This document shows positions 24,218 to 32,574 of a stretch of 64,000 bases of DNA, piece after piece. Made by a program: the position numbers and the translations under genes. The notes under the pieces are model-generated. The model did no database searches, was not told where the DNA came from, and was given only the letters and a program-made list of their open reading frames with translations. The stretch lies in contig CAJFNJ010000001.1 of assembly GCA_904394705.1 (NCBI GenBank), forward strand, positions 1 to 64,000. Direction: 5' to 3'. This DNA is from Avimicrobium caecorum. Its GTDB lineage: Bacteria; Bacillota; Clostridia; Oscillospirales; Ruminococcaceae. Every line of letters starts with the position of its first letter. Positions within the stretch are counted from its first letter, which is position 1.

Positions 24218-24248
24218 TTTTACGGGAATATCCCGTGAAAGATATATT
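24218..24248 (+). promoter_or_regulatory. Dyad operator overlapping an internal promoter
   Basis: TTT-T-ACGGGA-ATA-TCCCGT-G-AAA at 24218-24240 is an inverted repeat of 9 matched pairs with one mismatch. It overlaps the -35 and spacer of a promoter: TTTACG (24219-24224), 18 bp, TATATT (24243-24248). Start would be near 24255, just before the AAAGGAG of the lipoprotein gene. The upstream Crp/Fnr-type protein is the natural candidate to bind it; this is inference. Confidence 0.55.
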
Positions 24249-24277
24249 CAAAAAGTCTGCAAAGGAGTAATTTACCA

Positions 24278-25300
24278 ATGAAGCGTCTGCTTGCACTTGC
24301 AATGTCCGCTGTGATGGCGCTGTCCCTGACAGCCTGCACCAGCGGTACCGACAACAGTTCTTCCGTACCGGAACAGTCCTCCTCGGCGGCTGAGGAGCGT
24401 GCCACCATCCGGGTGGGCGGTCTGAAGGGCCCCACCGCCATGGGTATGGTCAAGCTCATGGAAGATGACGCCGCCGGCACCACCGCCAATGACTATGAGT
24501 TCACTCTGGCTGGCTCGGCAGATGAGATCAATCCCCTGCTCATCAAGGGCGAACTGGATATCGCTGCTGTTCCCACCAATGTGGCTTCGGTTCTCTACAA
24601 CAAGACCGAGGGGCAGGTGGAGATCCTGGCACTCAACACCCTGGGCGTACTGTATGTTGTAGAAAACGGTGACTCCATCCAGTCCATCGAAGACCTCCGG
24701 GGCAAGACCGTTTACTCCACCGGTCAGGGTGCTACTCCCGAATATGCCCTCAACTATATTCTCAGTGAGAACGGCATGACTGTCGGCACCGATGTCACTG
24801 TGGAATACAAGAGCGAACACAGCGAGCTGGCTGCCCTGCTGGCTGCCGGTCAGGCTGACATCGCTGTACTGCCCCAGCCCTTCGTTACCAGCGTACTGAC
24901 CCAGAACCCCGATGTGCGCATCGCCCTGGATCTGACCGAGGAATGGGACAAGGTAACTGAGGACGGCAGCAAGCTCACCATGGGCGCGCTGGTTGTACGC
25001 AAGGACTTTGCTGAGTCCAATCCTGAGGCTGTGGAGGCCTTCCTCAAGGAGTACCAGGCTTCCACCGAGTATGTAACCGATGAGGCCAACCTGGACGATG
25101 CTGCTGCCCTGATTGAAAAGTACGGCATCATCGCTGCAAATGTGGCAAAGCAGGCTCTTCCCTACTGCAACATCGTCTGCATCACCGGTGAGGAGATGAA
25201 GACCGCAGCAGAAGGCTTCCTCTCCATTCTGGCTGAGGCCAATCCCAGCTCGGTAGGCGACGCTCTGCCCGCTGAGGACTTCTACTACCTCGGTGCGTAA
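24278..25300 (+). CDS. ABC transporter substrate-binding lipoprotein (NitT/TauT type)
   Basis: A 340-residue exported lipoprotein: signal MKRLLALAMSAVMALSL and lipobox LTAC with the acylated Cys near residue 20, then a Ser/Glu-rich linker. The mature part is a NitT/TauT-type two-lobe binding protein (TIRVGGLKGPTAMGMVKLM at the start, then DIAAVPTNVASVLYN and YSTGQGATPEYALNYILSE in the second lobe). The pattern lacks the DWTPNTNHTG signature of ThiY, so the ligand is different from the other ABC system in this window. The stop overlaps the permease start by 8 bases. Substrate unknown. Confidence 0.87.
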   Translation: MKRLLALAMSAVMALSLTACTSGTDNSSSVPEQSSSAAEERATIRVGGLKGPTAMGMVKLMEDDAAGTTANDYEFTLAGSADEINPLLIKGELDIAAVPTNVASVLYNKTEGQVEILALNTLGVLYVVENGDSIQSIEDLRGKTVYSTGQGATPEYALNYILSENGMTVGTDVTVEYKSEHSELAALLAAGQADIAVLPQPFVTSVLTQNPDVRIALDLTEEWDKVTEDGSKLTMGALVVRKDFAESNPEAVEAFLKEYQASTEYVTDEANLDDAAALIEKYGIIAANVAKQALPYCNIVCITGEEMKTAAEGFLSILAEANPSSVGDALPAEDFYYLGA

Positions 25301-26060
25301 CCGCAAGGGAATCTTCATATCGCTGGCTGTATGCGCCGTCTGGCTCTCTGTGTGGCAGGCGGCGCATATGCTGGTTTATGCCGGAATGGGGACCAGTCTG
25401 CTGCTGCCCTCCCCGGCTGAAACCTTCCTGCGCCTGCGGCAGCTGCTGGGCGACCCCTCATTCTATTCTATCATCGGTCACACCTTCCTGCGCATTTTCA
25501 GCGGCTTCCTGCTGGGTACAGCGGCAGGGTGCATCCTGGGCGGACTCACTGCCTTTTCCCCGCTGCTCTACCGGTTCTTTGCCCTGCCCATGAACGCCAT
25601 CAAATCCACACCGGTGGCCTCCTTTGTGATCCTGGCGCTGGTGTGGATCAAAGGGGAGAACCTCTCCACCTTCATTGCCTTCCTGATGGTGCTGCCGGTG
25701 ATCTGGCAGAGCGTCCACACCGGCCTGGGAAGCGCCGACCCGGAACTGCTGGAAATGGCACGGGTCTACCGGTTCTCCCGGGGAAAGAAACTGCGGTACC
25801 TCTACCTGCCCGCGGCCCTGCCCTATCTCATCTCCGCCATGCGGGTGGGACTGGGCTTCAGCTGGAAATCGGGCATCGCCGGGGAAGTGATCGCCATTCC
25901 CTCCCAGGCCATCGGTACCCAGCTCTACAACGCCAAGATCTATCTGGATATGCCCGGGCTGTTTGCCTGGACCATTGTGATTATCCTGCTGTCGGCAGCC
26001 ATTGAACGGGTGGTTCTGTTCCTGCTGCCTGACCCCAAGGGAGGTGACCTGGATGCCTGA
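25293..26060 (+). CDS. ABC transporter permease (NitT/TauT type)
   Basis: A 255-residue permease with six predicted helices and the EAA-like cytoplasmic loop LEMARVYRFSRGKKLRYLYLP near 150-170. Starts at GTG 25293 within the lipoprotein's stop region (overlap 8 bases) and ends 8 bases inside the ATPase gene, so all three are translated as a coupled set. Belongs to the same class as ThiX but is only distantly alike. Moves the unknown ligand across the membrane. Confidence 0.87.
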   Translation: MRNRKGIFISLAVCAVWLSVWQAAHMLVYAGMGTSLLLPSPAETFLRLRQLLGDPSFYSIIGHTFLRIFSGFLLGTAAGCILGGLTAFSPLLYRFFALPMNAIKSTPVASFVILALVWIKGENLSTFIAFLMVLPVIWQSVHTGLGSADPELLEMARVYRFSRGKKLRYLYLPAALPYLISAMRVGLGFSWKSGIAGEVIAIPSQAIGTQLYNAKIYLDMPGLFAWTIVIILLSAAIERVVLFLLPDPKGGDLDA

Positions 26061-26655
26061 GATCCGAAATCTTTCCTTCTCCTACGATGGGACACCGGTC
26101 TTTTCCGGGCTCTGTCTCTCGCTGCCGGACGGCAGCCGCACCGCCCTGCTGGCGCCCTCGGGCTTCGGCAAGACCACCCTGCTCCGGCTGCTCTGCGGCA
26201 GTCTTACCCCCCAGAGCGGCAGCATCACCGGGCTCCCGGCGGAGGGGATCGCCATGGTATTCCAGGAGGACCGCCTGCTGCCTGGCTGCACAGTACTGGA
26301 AAACCTGCGGCTGGTGGCTCCGGAGCGGTCGGACACAGAACTTATCGCCCTGCTGGGAGAACTGGGACTGTCCGGCTGGGAAAATGCCCGCCCCGGGAAA
26401 CTCTCGGGCGGAATGCGCCGCCGGGCAGCCATTGCCCGGGCGCTGGTATTCCACAGCCCGCTGGTCGTCATGGACGAGCCGTTCAAGGGACTGGACGAAG
26501 TCACCCTGGCAGCAACCCTCGCCTGTGTGGACCGCTGGCTGGGGGACCGCACCTTCCTGCTGGTGACCCACAGCCCTCAGGAGGCGGAACGCCTGGGCTG
26601 CCGGATCACCCGTCTGGACGAGCTCACCCGAACCGGCTCTGAAAAGCAGAATTAA
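26053..26655 (+). CDS. ABC transporter ATP-binding protein
   Basis: A 200-residue nucleotide-binding subunit, short for the class (usually 240-260) because the C-terminal extension is missing. Walker A APSGFGKTT near 35-43, signature LSGGMRRR near 115-122, Walker B VVMDEPFKGLDE near 137-148, switch His in VTHSPQEA near 175. ATG 26053 follows GGGAGGTG; an earlier in-frame ATG (26002) lies deep in the permease gene without a site. Last gene before the terminator at 26654-26696. Confidence 0.87.
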   Translation: MPEIRNLSFSYDGTPVFSGLCLSLPDGSRTALLAPSGFGKTTLLRLLCGSLTPQSGSITGLPAEGIAMVFQEDRLLPGCTVLENLRLVAPERSDTELIALLGELGLSGWENARPGKLSGGMRRRAAIARALVFHSPLVVMDEPFKGLDEVTLAATLACVDRWLGDRTFLLVTHSPQEAERLGCRITRLDELTRTGSEKQN

Positions 26656-26696
26656 AAAACCTCTCCTGCCCCGCAATGGGACAGGAGAGGTTTTTA
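26654..26696. terminator. Bidirectional terminator after ABC operon
   Basis: AAAAACCTCTCCTG and CAGGAGAGGTTTTT pair perfectly. It separates the rightward ABC operon from the leftward ArsR gene. Confidence 0.9.
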
Positions 26697-26714
26697 CTTT
26701 ATAGAAGGGGAAAT

Positions 26715-26996
26715 TCACTGTTCCAGACCGGCGTCCTCCAGGAAACAGCGCACCATAGCGCCCCGATGGGGATTGATGCTGTAAAAGATCCAGTTTCCCT
26801 CCCGTCGGGCCTGGACCAGACCACAGTCGGTGAGAATGCGGATATGATAGGAAAGGGTGGGCTGTGTAATGGCAAAATCCTTCAGCAGGGCCGCCGCACA
26901 CATCTCCTTCTGACAGAGCTTTATCACAATACGCAGGCGGGTCTCATCGGACAAAGCCTTGAACACCGATACATAATCGGAACAACTGAACCTCAT
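26715..26996 (-). CDS. ArsR-family winged-helix regulator
   Basis: A 93-residue ArsR/SmtB-type repressor. Core: FKALSDETRLRIVIKLC (helices 1-2), recognition helix at TQPTLSYHIRILTDCGLV near 45-62, and the beta-wing ARREGNWIFYSINP. Cysteines at residues 5, 28 and 33 lie near the alpha-3 region (LCQKEMCAAALL), but the classical ELCVCDL metal box is not present, so metal sensing is possible yet unproven. The ribosome site is weak (GAGAAG). Its promoter (27041-27070) overlaps the end of the gene at 27067. Confidence 0.85.
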   Translation of the reverse strand: MRFSCSDYVSVFKALSDETRLRIVIKLCQKEMCAAALLKDFAITQPTLSYHIRILTDCGLVQARREGNWIFYSINPHRGAMVRCFLEDAGLEQ

Positions 26997-27040
26997 CTTG
27001 TCTTCTCACAACTCCTTGGGTTTGTAATCACGCATGGACT

Positions 27041-27070
27041 ATTATAAGACCCGGTCCATGGCTTTGTCAA
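27041..27070 (-). promoter_or_regulatory. Promoter of the ArsR-type gene
   Basis: Minus strand -35 TTGACA (27065-27070), 18-bp spacer, -10 TATAAT (27041-27046). The -35 overlaps the last codon of the upstream gene, showing that this regulator has an independent promoter. Confidence 0.8.
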
Positions 27071-27699
27071 TCATCGCAGCGGTTTCCTGCCGCCACTTCC
27101 AGCAGTGTTTCCCGGTGCTCCTGAAGATATTCCAGCAGCAGGGCGATCTCACACTCGCTCAGGCCGAACAGCTGTGCCAGGCTCCACTGGGCCAGGGCAT
27201 CTGCCATACCGCAGCCAGCCTGTTTGCGGCTGCAGCTCCGGTCGGTGAGCCACAGGCTCAGGGATGCGCCGGGACAGGGCTCCCCATCCGCTGTGCAGTC
27301 CAGAAAGACCTGGAGCGGATTCTCTGCCGGAAGCTGATCTGTCACCACCCGCACCGACAGGGCCCGGGTTTCGCCTGGAGCCAGCCGTGCCAGATCCAGG
27401 ACCGGCATCGGCAGCCGCCGGCAGCAGGGACAGTTCTTCCCTTCCGGGAGCAGCCGCAGTCCCTCGGGCAGACGGAACTCCAGATGGAGATCCTCCACCG
27501 GCTCACAGCCGCTGTTGTGGATTACGCCGCAGAGCAATACCGGCTCCCCGGCGCCTGCCAGGGTCTTGTCAGCGCTGCAGCAGAGCTCCAGCTGCCGGTG
27601 ATTCTCCCGGGCTGTGAGCTCCTCGATCTGTGTATCCAGAAACGCCCGCAGCTCCTGAAGCTGCCGCAGGCGATCGGTTTGTTTTCTTGATTCGTTCAT
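27067..27699 (-). CDS. Hypothetical protein, coiled coil plus beta-sandwich domain
   Basis: A 210-residue protein without signal peptide; no family is recognised with certainty. Residues 1-40 form a coiled coil (RLRQLQELRAFLDTQIEELTAREN); about 50-150 resembles the DUF11/CARDB-type beta-sandwich seen in surface proteins (VIHNSGCEPVEDLHLEFRLPEGL and LAPGETRALSVRVVT are the recurring elements), with a CPCC motif inside; the C-terminal 50 residues are helical. The start is uncertain: GTG 27708 and ATG 27699 both lie near GGAGAGGA. Finding such a domain in an apparently cytosolic protein is unusual. It precedes the ArsR gene and follows the kinase gene. Confidence 0.6.
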   Translation of the reverse strand: MNESRKQTDRLRQLQELRAFLDTQIEELTARENHRQLELCCSADKTLAGAGEPVLLCGVIHNSGCEPVEDLHLEFRLPEGLRLLPEGKNCPCCRRLPMPVLDLARLAPGETRALSVRVVTDQLPAENPLQVFLDCTADGEPCPGASLSLWLTDRSCSRKQAGCGMADALAQWSLAQLFGLSECEIALLLEYLQEHRETLLEVAAGNRCDD

Positions 27700-27774
27700 G
27701 ACCTGCACCGTCCTCTCCGGTTTCGAAAGGCTTACCGGGGGTATGAATCCCCCGACGGTACAGTGTATGCCCGG

Positions 27775-28731
27775 TCAGTCCGGAAGGTTCCCGGCAGGGT
27801 CAATCTCCACCCGGGACAGCAGAGCTTCGGCCTCCTCCCGGGACGGCGCATGGGTGCCATAGTGCAGACAGGCCGCGCTCCCTGCCGCCACAGCCCGGCA
27901 CAGGGCCTCCTCCCGGGGCAGGCCGGTGAGCAGCGCCGCTGTGAACCACGCCAGCATGGCATCGCCGGCGCCCACTGAACTGCGCACCTCCACCTCCGGG
28001 GCACGGGCCAGAAGCAGCCCCTCCTGGTCCAGCAGGAAGGCGCCGTCCCGGTCCAGGCTCACCAGCACCCGCTCCGCTCCATGCCGGAGCAGCAGCCGGG
28101 CCGCTGCCACACAGTCCTCCAGGCGCTCCACCGGCAGACCGGTGATCTCCCCCAGCTCCAGGCGGTTGGGCTTCATCACCAGCGGACGGATGCGCTCCAC
28201 CTGGGCCGGACGCACCGCCGCCGTATCCAGGGTGACTTCCGCCCCCAGTGAGTGGATCAGCTCACACAGCGCCGCCAGATCGTCCGCTGTGATGCCCTCG
28301 GGAAGCTTGCCGCCCACCAGCACTGTATCGCCGGGGCGCAGCCGTTCCCGCAGCACCATTTCCAGCCGCCCCAGCGCCCGGTGGTCTGCCCGGAACCCCT
28401 GCCGCATAACCCGGTACTGTCCCTGGGGTGTTTCCAGCGAGAGGTTCTCCCGGATGCGCCCGGGCAGCGGGATGGGGATACAGCGCACTCCAGCGGCGTC
28501 CAGCAGCCGCAGGAACAGCCCTGCGTTCTCCTCCCCCATCAGACAGATGCAGGCACAGTCCAGCCCCAGAGCGGTCAATGCAGCGGCTGTGTTGGCGCCC
28601 TTGCCGCCCGCTTCACTGTGCTCCCGCTGAGCCGGCAGTTCCCGCACCGGTTCCATTCCCTCCAGATACAGGGTGGTGTCGATGGCGGGAAACAGGGACA
28701 GGGTATAGATTTTTCCACTGGGCCGGGTCAT
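27775..28731 (-). CDS. PfkB-family sugar-phosphate kinase (1-phosphofructokinase/LacC type)
   Basis: A 318-residue ribokinase-fold kinase that phosphorylates a sugar or sugar phosphate with ATP. Seen: N-terminal PAIDTTLYLEG with GGKGANTAAALTALG near 43-57 (PfkB signature 1), VLVGGKLPEG and KPNRLELGEITG of the LacC/FruK group, and the catalytic SVGAGDAMLAWF near 251-262 with the base Asp. Substrate is probably fructose-1-phosphate or tagatose-6-phosphate, but no PTS or sugar operon is adjacent. GGAGGTG lies 8 bases before ATG 28731. Sits downstream of the ftsZ terminator. Confidence 0.85.
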   Translation of the reverse strand: MTRPSGKIYTLSLFPAIDTTLYLEGMEPVRELPAQREHSEAGGKGANTAAALTALGLDCACICLMGEENAGLFLRLLDAAGVRCIPIPLPGRIRENLSLETPQGQYRVMRQGFRADHRALGRLEMVLRERLRPGDTVLVGGKLPEGITADDLAALCELIHSLGAEVTLDTAAVRPAQVERIRPLVMKPNRLELGEITGLPVERLEDCVAAARLLLRHGAERVLVSLDRDGAFLLDQEGLLLARAPEVEVRSSVGAGDAMLAWFTAALLTGLPREEALCRAVAAGSAACLHYGTHAPSREEAEALLSRVEIDPAGNLPD

Positions 28732-28752
28732 GTCCGATCACCTCCACGGTTG

Positions 28753-28797
28753 AAAAAACGCCCCTGCCAGTGGCAATGCCTGGGCAGAGGCGTTTTT
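28753..28797 (-). terminator. Terminator of the dcw cluster after ftsZ
   Basis: Minus strand ACGCCTCTGCC pairs with GGCAGGGGCGT (with a bulge and inner arm), then T6. Placed 20 bases beyond the ftsZ stop. Confidence 0.8.
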
Positions 28798-28816
28798 GAA
28801 GTTGCTAAGTAAAAAG

Positions 28817-29977
28817 TCAGCGCTTGGTGTTGAAGATGTTGAGGATCTGGAAGAAGTCCTCATCGTCCTCATCATCTTCTCCGGCAGCGGTTCCCTCGGC
28901 AGAGGCAGTGCCGGCATTCTCAGCAGAGGCATTGTTTTCAGCAGCTGCGCCGGTCACCTTCTGGGAAGGCTCGCTCTTGAACTTGTAGTTGGGGATCTCA
29001 AAATCCTCCGGATCCTTTTCAAAGCCGGTGGCAATGACGGTGATGTGGATCTCGTCCTCCAGGTTCTCGTCGCAGGATACACCCCAGATGATGTTCGCAT
29101 CGGGATGGGCTGCGTCGTGGACGATCTGGGAAGCAAGGTCCACTTCCTCCAGGCTCATATCCACCGAGCCGGTGATGTTGATGATAACACCCTTTGCGCC
29201 GTCAATGGAAGTTTCCAGCAGAGGCGAGGAAATCGCCATCTTGGCTGCCACTTCTGCCTTGTCCTTACCAGTGGCGGAGCCGGTGCCCATGTGAGCCAGG
29301 CCAGCGCCCTTCATAATGGAAACAACATCGGCAAAGTCCAGGTTGATGATGCCGGGGATATTGATCAGGTCAGAGATGCTCTGCACGCCCTTCTTCAGCA
29401 CCAGGTCGGCCTGGGAGAAAGCATTGAGCAGGGTGATCTTCTCTTCGGAGATGAGCTTCAGACGCTCGTTGGGGATCACCAGCAGGGCATCCACATTCTC
29501 ACGGAGAGCCGCGATACCCAGTTCTGCCTGGCTCATACGCCGGGCGCCCTCGAACAGGAACGGCTTGGTGACAATGCCCACGGTGAGGATGCCCATATCG
29601 TGCGCCACTTCCGCTACGACGGGAGCCGCACCGGTACCGGTACCGCCGCCCATACCGGCAGTGATGAATACCATGTCGGTGCCCTTGAGTGCCGCGGCGA
29701 TCTCGTCACGATTCTCCTCGGCAGCACGCTGGCCCTTTTCGGGAATACCGCCTGCACCCTGACCACGGGTGAGCTTTACGCCGATATGGATCTTCTGGGA
29801 AGCCAGAGAGCGCTTGAGCGCCTGATTATCGGTATTGATGGCGATGAATTCCGCACTCTGCACGCCTTCGCTGACCATGCGGTTCACTGCGTTTCCGCCG
29901 CCGCCGCCGACACCCACGACCTTGATATTGGTTTCTTTCTCGAAGTCATTGTTGTCGATGTTGAAATTCATCTGCAT
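28817..29977 (-). CDS. ftsZ: Cell division GTPase FtsZ
   Basis: A 386-residue tubulin-like GTPase that polymerises into the division ring. GGGGGNAVNRM near 24-34, tubulin signature GGGTGTG at 110-116, synergy-loop region NLDFADV near 208-214 with the catalytic acid. The C-terminal linker is acidic and Ala-rich (residues 325-365) and the conserved tail that binds partners is FFQILNIFNTK-like at the end. ATG 29977 has AAGGGG 11 bases upstream, a long gap. Separated from ftsQ by 268 bases, so ftsZ may have its own promoter. No ftsA is next to it. Confidence 0.97.
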   Translation of the reverse strand: MQMNFNIDNNDFEKETNIKVVGVGGGGGNAVNRMVSEGVQSAEFIAINTDNQALKRSLASQKIHIGVKLTRGQGAGGIPEKGQRAAEENRDEIAAALKGTDMVFITAGMGGGTGTGAAPVVAEVAHDMGILTVGIVTKPFLFEGARRMSQAELGIAALRENVDALLVIPNERLKLISEEKITLLNAFSQADLVLKKGVQSISDLINIPGIINLDFADVVSIMKGAGLAHMGTGSATGKDKAEVAAKMAISSPLLETSIDGAKGVIINITGSVDMSLEEVDLASQIVHDAAHPDANIIWGVSCDENLEDEIHITVIATGFEKDPEDFEIPNYKFKSEPSQKVTGAAAENNASAENAGTASAEGTAAGEDDEDDEDFFQILNIFNTKR

Positions 29978-30098
29978 AATGCTCGTAACCCCTTTTTATA
30001 CTTCTCGAATATTTTAAGGCCAAGGCCTGAAACTGTCCTGTTGAATTACCAGAATCCTCCACTGATTTCCAGGGAGCTTTCGATAATATACCAAACTT

Positions 30099-30127
30099 AG
30101 TTTATCAGAAAACAGCGCTTTTCGCAA
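30099..30127 (-). promoter_or_regulatory. Candidate ftsZ-proximal promoter
   Basis: Minus strand TTGCGA (30122-30127), 17-bp spacer, TAAACT (30099-30104), within the 268-base gap between ftsQ and ftsZ. Other weak candidates (TATATT at about 30082-30087) lie nearby. The gap shows no open frame of interest; a separate ftsZ start here is likely in principle but the exact site is uncertain. Confidence 0.35.
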
Positions 30128-30244
30128 CTGTTTTTATCCCAAATATTGTAGATGTCCCATAAAAACCACAGGATTTTCCGTAACTTCGATTCACTCTTTC
30201 ATCATAATCCGCAGGGACTGCGGAAGATGGCGAAATACCGCCGG

Positions 30245-31222
30245 TCAGCTGTTTTCTTCCGGCTGGGAAGCTTCCTCCTCCGAAGACGCTGTCTCCCCGC
30301 CGTCCGCCTCTGCTCCGGTCTGCTCGGATTCCTCTCCGTCCGCGGTCTCCTCGCCGTCGGTTTCCTCTCCCTCTTCCGGATCGGTCTCCACCAGCTCTCC
30401 ATGGTAGCCCGGCTCATGAATCTCTGCCGGCAGAATGCTGATCTTCTTGACCATGGTGGCATCCATGATCCCTTCAAAATCGGCCCGGACATTGTTATCC
30501 AGCGCGTATTTCGCAAAGTCCAGCTTGTCAGGCAGCTGGTTCTCACTGCCCAGCTCGATCTTCACCCGGTCCTCATAGACAATATACATATTCAGACGGT
30601 CGGACAGGTCGATCTTGGTGATGTTCTCAAATCCTGTGGCATTGATCGCCTCCACCAGATACCGCAGCATTCCCAGGGATTCATTGTTCTCCTCCGGGAT
30701 ATTCTTGCAGAGCTGCGCATCCTTGATGGTGACGCCGTTCACCACCAGAATCCCGGACGGCGGTGTCCCGCTGCCCAGCTCCAGCACACGCCCCTTGTCA
30801 CTGACCACCACATAGCTGCCATCCTCCTGTAAGAAGGTGCCCAGCGGCTGGGCTTCGGTGATTTTGAGGGTCAGTTTGGAGGGGAGATTCCGGCGCAGCT
30901 GCACCGATTCGATATAGGGATATGTATCGGTGAGCGCCTGGGATACCTTCCGGTCATCCACCCGGAACAGGTTATCCTCCAGCTGGATTCCGGTGGTCTG
31001 GATGACCTCCTCCGGCGTATAGTGGGTCAGTCCTTCGGCTTCGATGGTTTCAATCTTGAAAAACACCGTCAGCGACAGGATCAGCCCCACTGCCACGGCA
31101 ATCATGGTGAACATGATGTAATAGAGCAGATTTCTCCCCCGACGCCGGCGTTTTTTACGCACCGGCACCTTCTTCTGAGGTGGTCGGCTGTTCGGTTTGG
31201 GTTTCCTCTGCTTCTGTTTCAT
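30245..31222 (-). CDS. ftsQ: Cell division protein FtsQ/DivIB
   Basis: A 325-residue single-pass membrane protein: basic cytoplasmic tail (residues 1-32, very Lys/Arg-rich), membrane helix at about 35-55, POTRA domain next (FKIETIEAEGLTHYTPEEVIQ near 57-77), then the beta domain, and an acidic Glu/Gly/Ala-rich tail of about 60 residues that is likely disordered. It links FtsL-type proteins and the septal PBP. ATG 31222 has AAGGAG upstream and lies 68 bases inside the end of murA, so the two genes overlap. Start further upstream (31291) lacks a ribosome site. Confidence 0.87.
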   Translation of the reverse strand: MKQKQRKPKPNSRPPQKKVPVRKKRRRRGRNLLYYIMFTMIAVAVGLILSLTVFFKIETIEAEGLTHYTPEEVIQTTGIQLEDNLFRVDDRKVSQALTDTYPYIESVQLRRNLPSKLTLKITEAQPLGTFLQEDGSYVVVSDKGRVLELGSGTPPSGILVVNGVTIKDAQLCKNIPEENNESLGMLRYLVEAINATGFENITKIDLSDRLNMYIVYEDRVKIELGSENQLPDKLDFAKYALDNNVRADFEGIMDATMVKKISILPAEIHEPGYHGELVETDPEEGEETDGEETADGEESEQTGAEADGGETASSEEEASQPEENS

Positions 31223-32480
31223 GGTCGCTCCTTGTGATATTCGCCCCCAGCTGACGGAGGCTTTCGTCCAGGTGTTCATACCCGCGTTCAATATGATGGA
31301 TCTCGGCGATCACACTCTGTCCTTCGGCAGCCAATGCCGCCGCACACAGCGCCGCTCCGCCCCGGAGATCGGTACAGCGCACCGATGCCCCATGCAGCCG
31401 TGGCACTCCGGTGACGATTGCCACCTTGCCCTCGGTGCGGACACGGGCGCCCATCCGGGCCATCTCGCTCACATGGCGGTAACGGTTCTGGAAAATCGTT
31501 TCGGTAAAAACGGTGGTGCCGTCTGCCTTCAGGGCTGCCGCCATCAATGGGGCCTGGGCATCGGTGGGAAAACCGGGGTACGGCATGGTGCGCACCCAGC
31601 CCAGTGACCCCAGACGCTCCGGCACAGTGATGGCAACCGCGTCCCGCCAGGTACGCACCCGGCAGCCGGCCTGTTCCAGCGGCGGAAGCACCGCTGCCAG
31701 ATGGGCGGGCACACAGCCCTCCACGGTGATGCTGCCCCCTGCCGCCGCCGCACAGCACAGATAGGTGGCTGCGGCAATGCGGTCGGGGATCACCCGGTGA
31801 CGCACCGCATGAAGCGAATCCACCCCGTCCACGATCAGCGTCCCGGCAAAGTCCTGCCGGATTCTGGCGCCGGCTCCGTTCAGGAAGCGGATCAGATCAT
31901 CGATCTCCGGCTCCTGGGCCGCGCCCCGCAGGATGGTGCGTCCCTCTGCCAGCACTGCCGCGATGAGGACATTCTGGGTCGCCCCCACCGACGGAAAACT
32001 GAGCACAATCTCAGCTCCGTGCAGCCGTCCCATGGGGACAGTGCAGTCCAGGGCGCCGTGGTCCTCCCGGATCACCGCACCCATGCGCTCCAGTGCGGCC
32101 AGATGCAGATCAATGGGCCGGGGCCCCAGCTCACAGCCGCCGGGGAAGGATACCCTGGCCCGTCCGTACCGGGTCAGGATCGCCCCGAGAAAAATGATGG
32201 AAGAACGCATCTCCCGCATACAGCTTTCGGGAATTTCCCAGCCCTGGGCCGGGCGGGAATCCACCTGTGCAGTGCCGTCCGGCTGCTGCTCCACCCGACA
32301 GCCCAGCGACCGCAGGATATTCATTGCCGCCGCGGTATCGCTCAGTCGGGGACAGCCTTCGATCTCGCTCTCCGGCGGGAGCAGTGCTGCTGCCAGCACC
32401 GGAAGAGCCGCGTTTTTCGCGCCATGCACCCGGATATTCCCGTGCAGGGGCGTACTTCCCTCGATTATGTAAACTGCCAT
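31155..32480 (-). CDS. murA: UDP-N-acetylglucosamine 1-carboxyvinyltransferase MurA
   Basis: A 441-residue enzyme that adds enolpyruvate to UDP-GlcNAc, the first committed step of peptidoglycan synthesis and the fosfomycin target. The catalytic cysteine loop is PGGCELGPRPIDLH with Cys at residue 116. Lys22-type contact is present in HGAKNAALP near 18-26. The last 20 residues are an acidic extension (about 421-441) not usual for MurA, coming from the region where ftsQ overlaps. AGGAGG is 13 bases before ATG. Position inside the dcw cluster next to ftsQ is less common than outside. Confidence 0.95.
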   Translation of the reverse strand: MAVYIIEGSTPLHGNIRVHGAKNAALPVLAAALLPPESEIEGCPRLSDTAAAMNILRSLGCRVEQQPDGTAQVDSRPAQGWEIPESCMREMRSSIIFLGAILTRYGRARVSFPGGCELGPRPIDLHLAALERMGAVIREDHGALDCTVPMGRLHGAEIVLSFPSVGATQNVLIAAVLAEGRTILRGAAQEPEIDDLIRFLNGAGARIRQDFAGTLIVDGVDSLHAVRHRVIPDRIAAATYLCCAAAAGGSITVEGCVPAHLAAVLPPLEQAGCRVRTWRDAVAITVPERLGSLGWVRTMPYPGFPTDAQAPLMAAALKADGTTVFTETIFQNRYRHVSEMARMGARVRTEGKVAIVTGVPRLHGASVRCTDLRGGAALCAAALAAEGQSVIAEIHHIERGYEHLDESLRQLGANITRSDHETEAEETQTEQPTTSEEGAGA

Positions 32481-32574
32481 GAAATGGTCCCACCCTCCTG
32501 ATTTGATGCGGTTTGGAAAGCGCTTTTAGTCTATCCTATGCAATCCATACAAAAGGGTGCAGGTTTTTTCATCT

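Noticed and set aside
27745..27766. CGGGGG/CCCCCG hairpin between the kinase and the hypothetical gene
   Set aside because: No T-run follows; too little to call a terminator or regulatory element.
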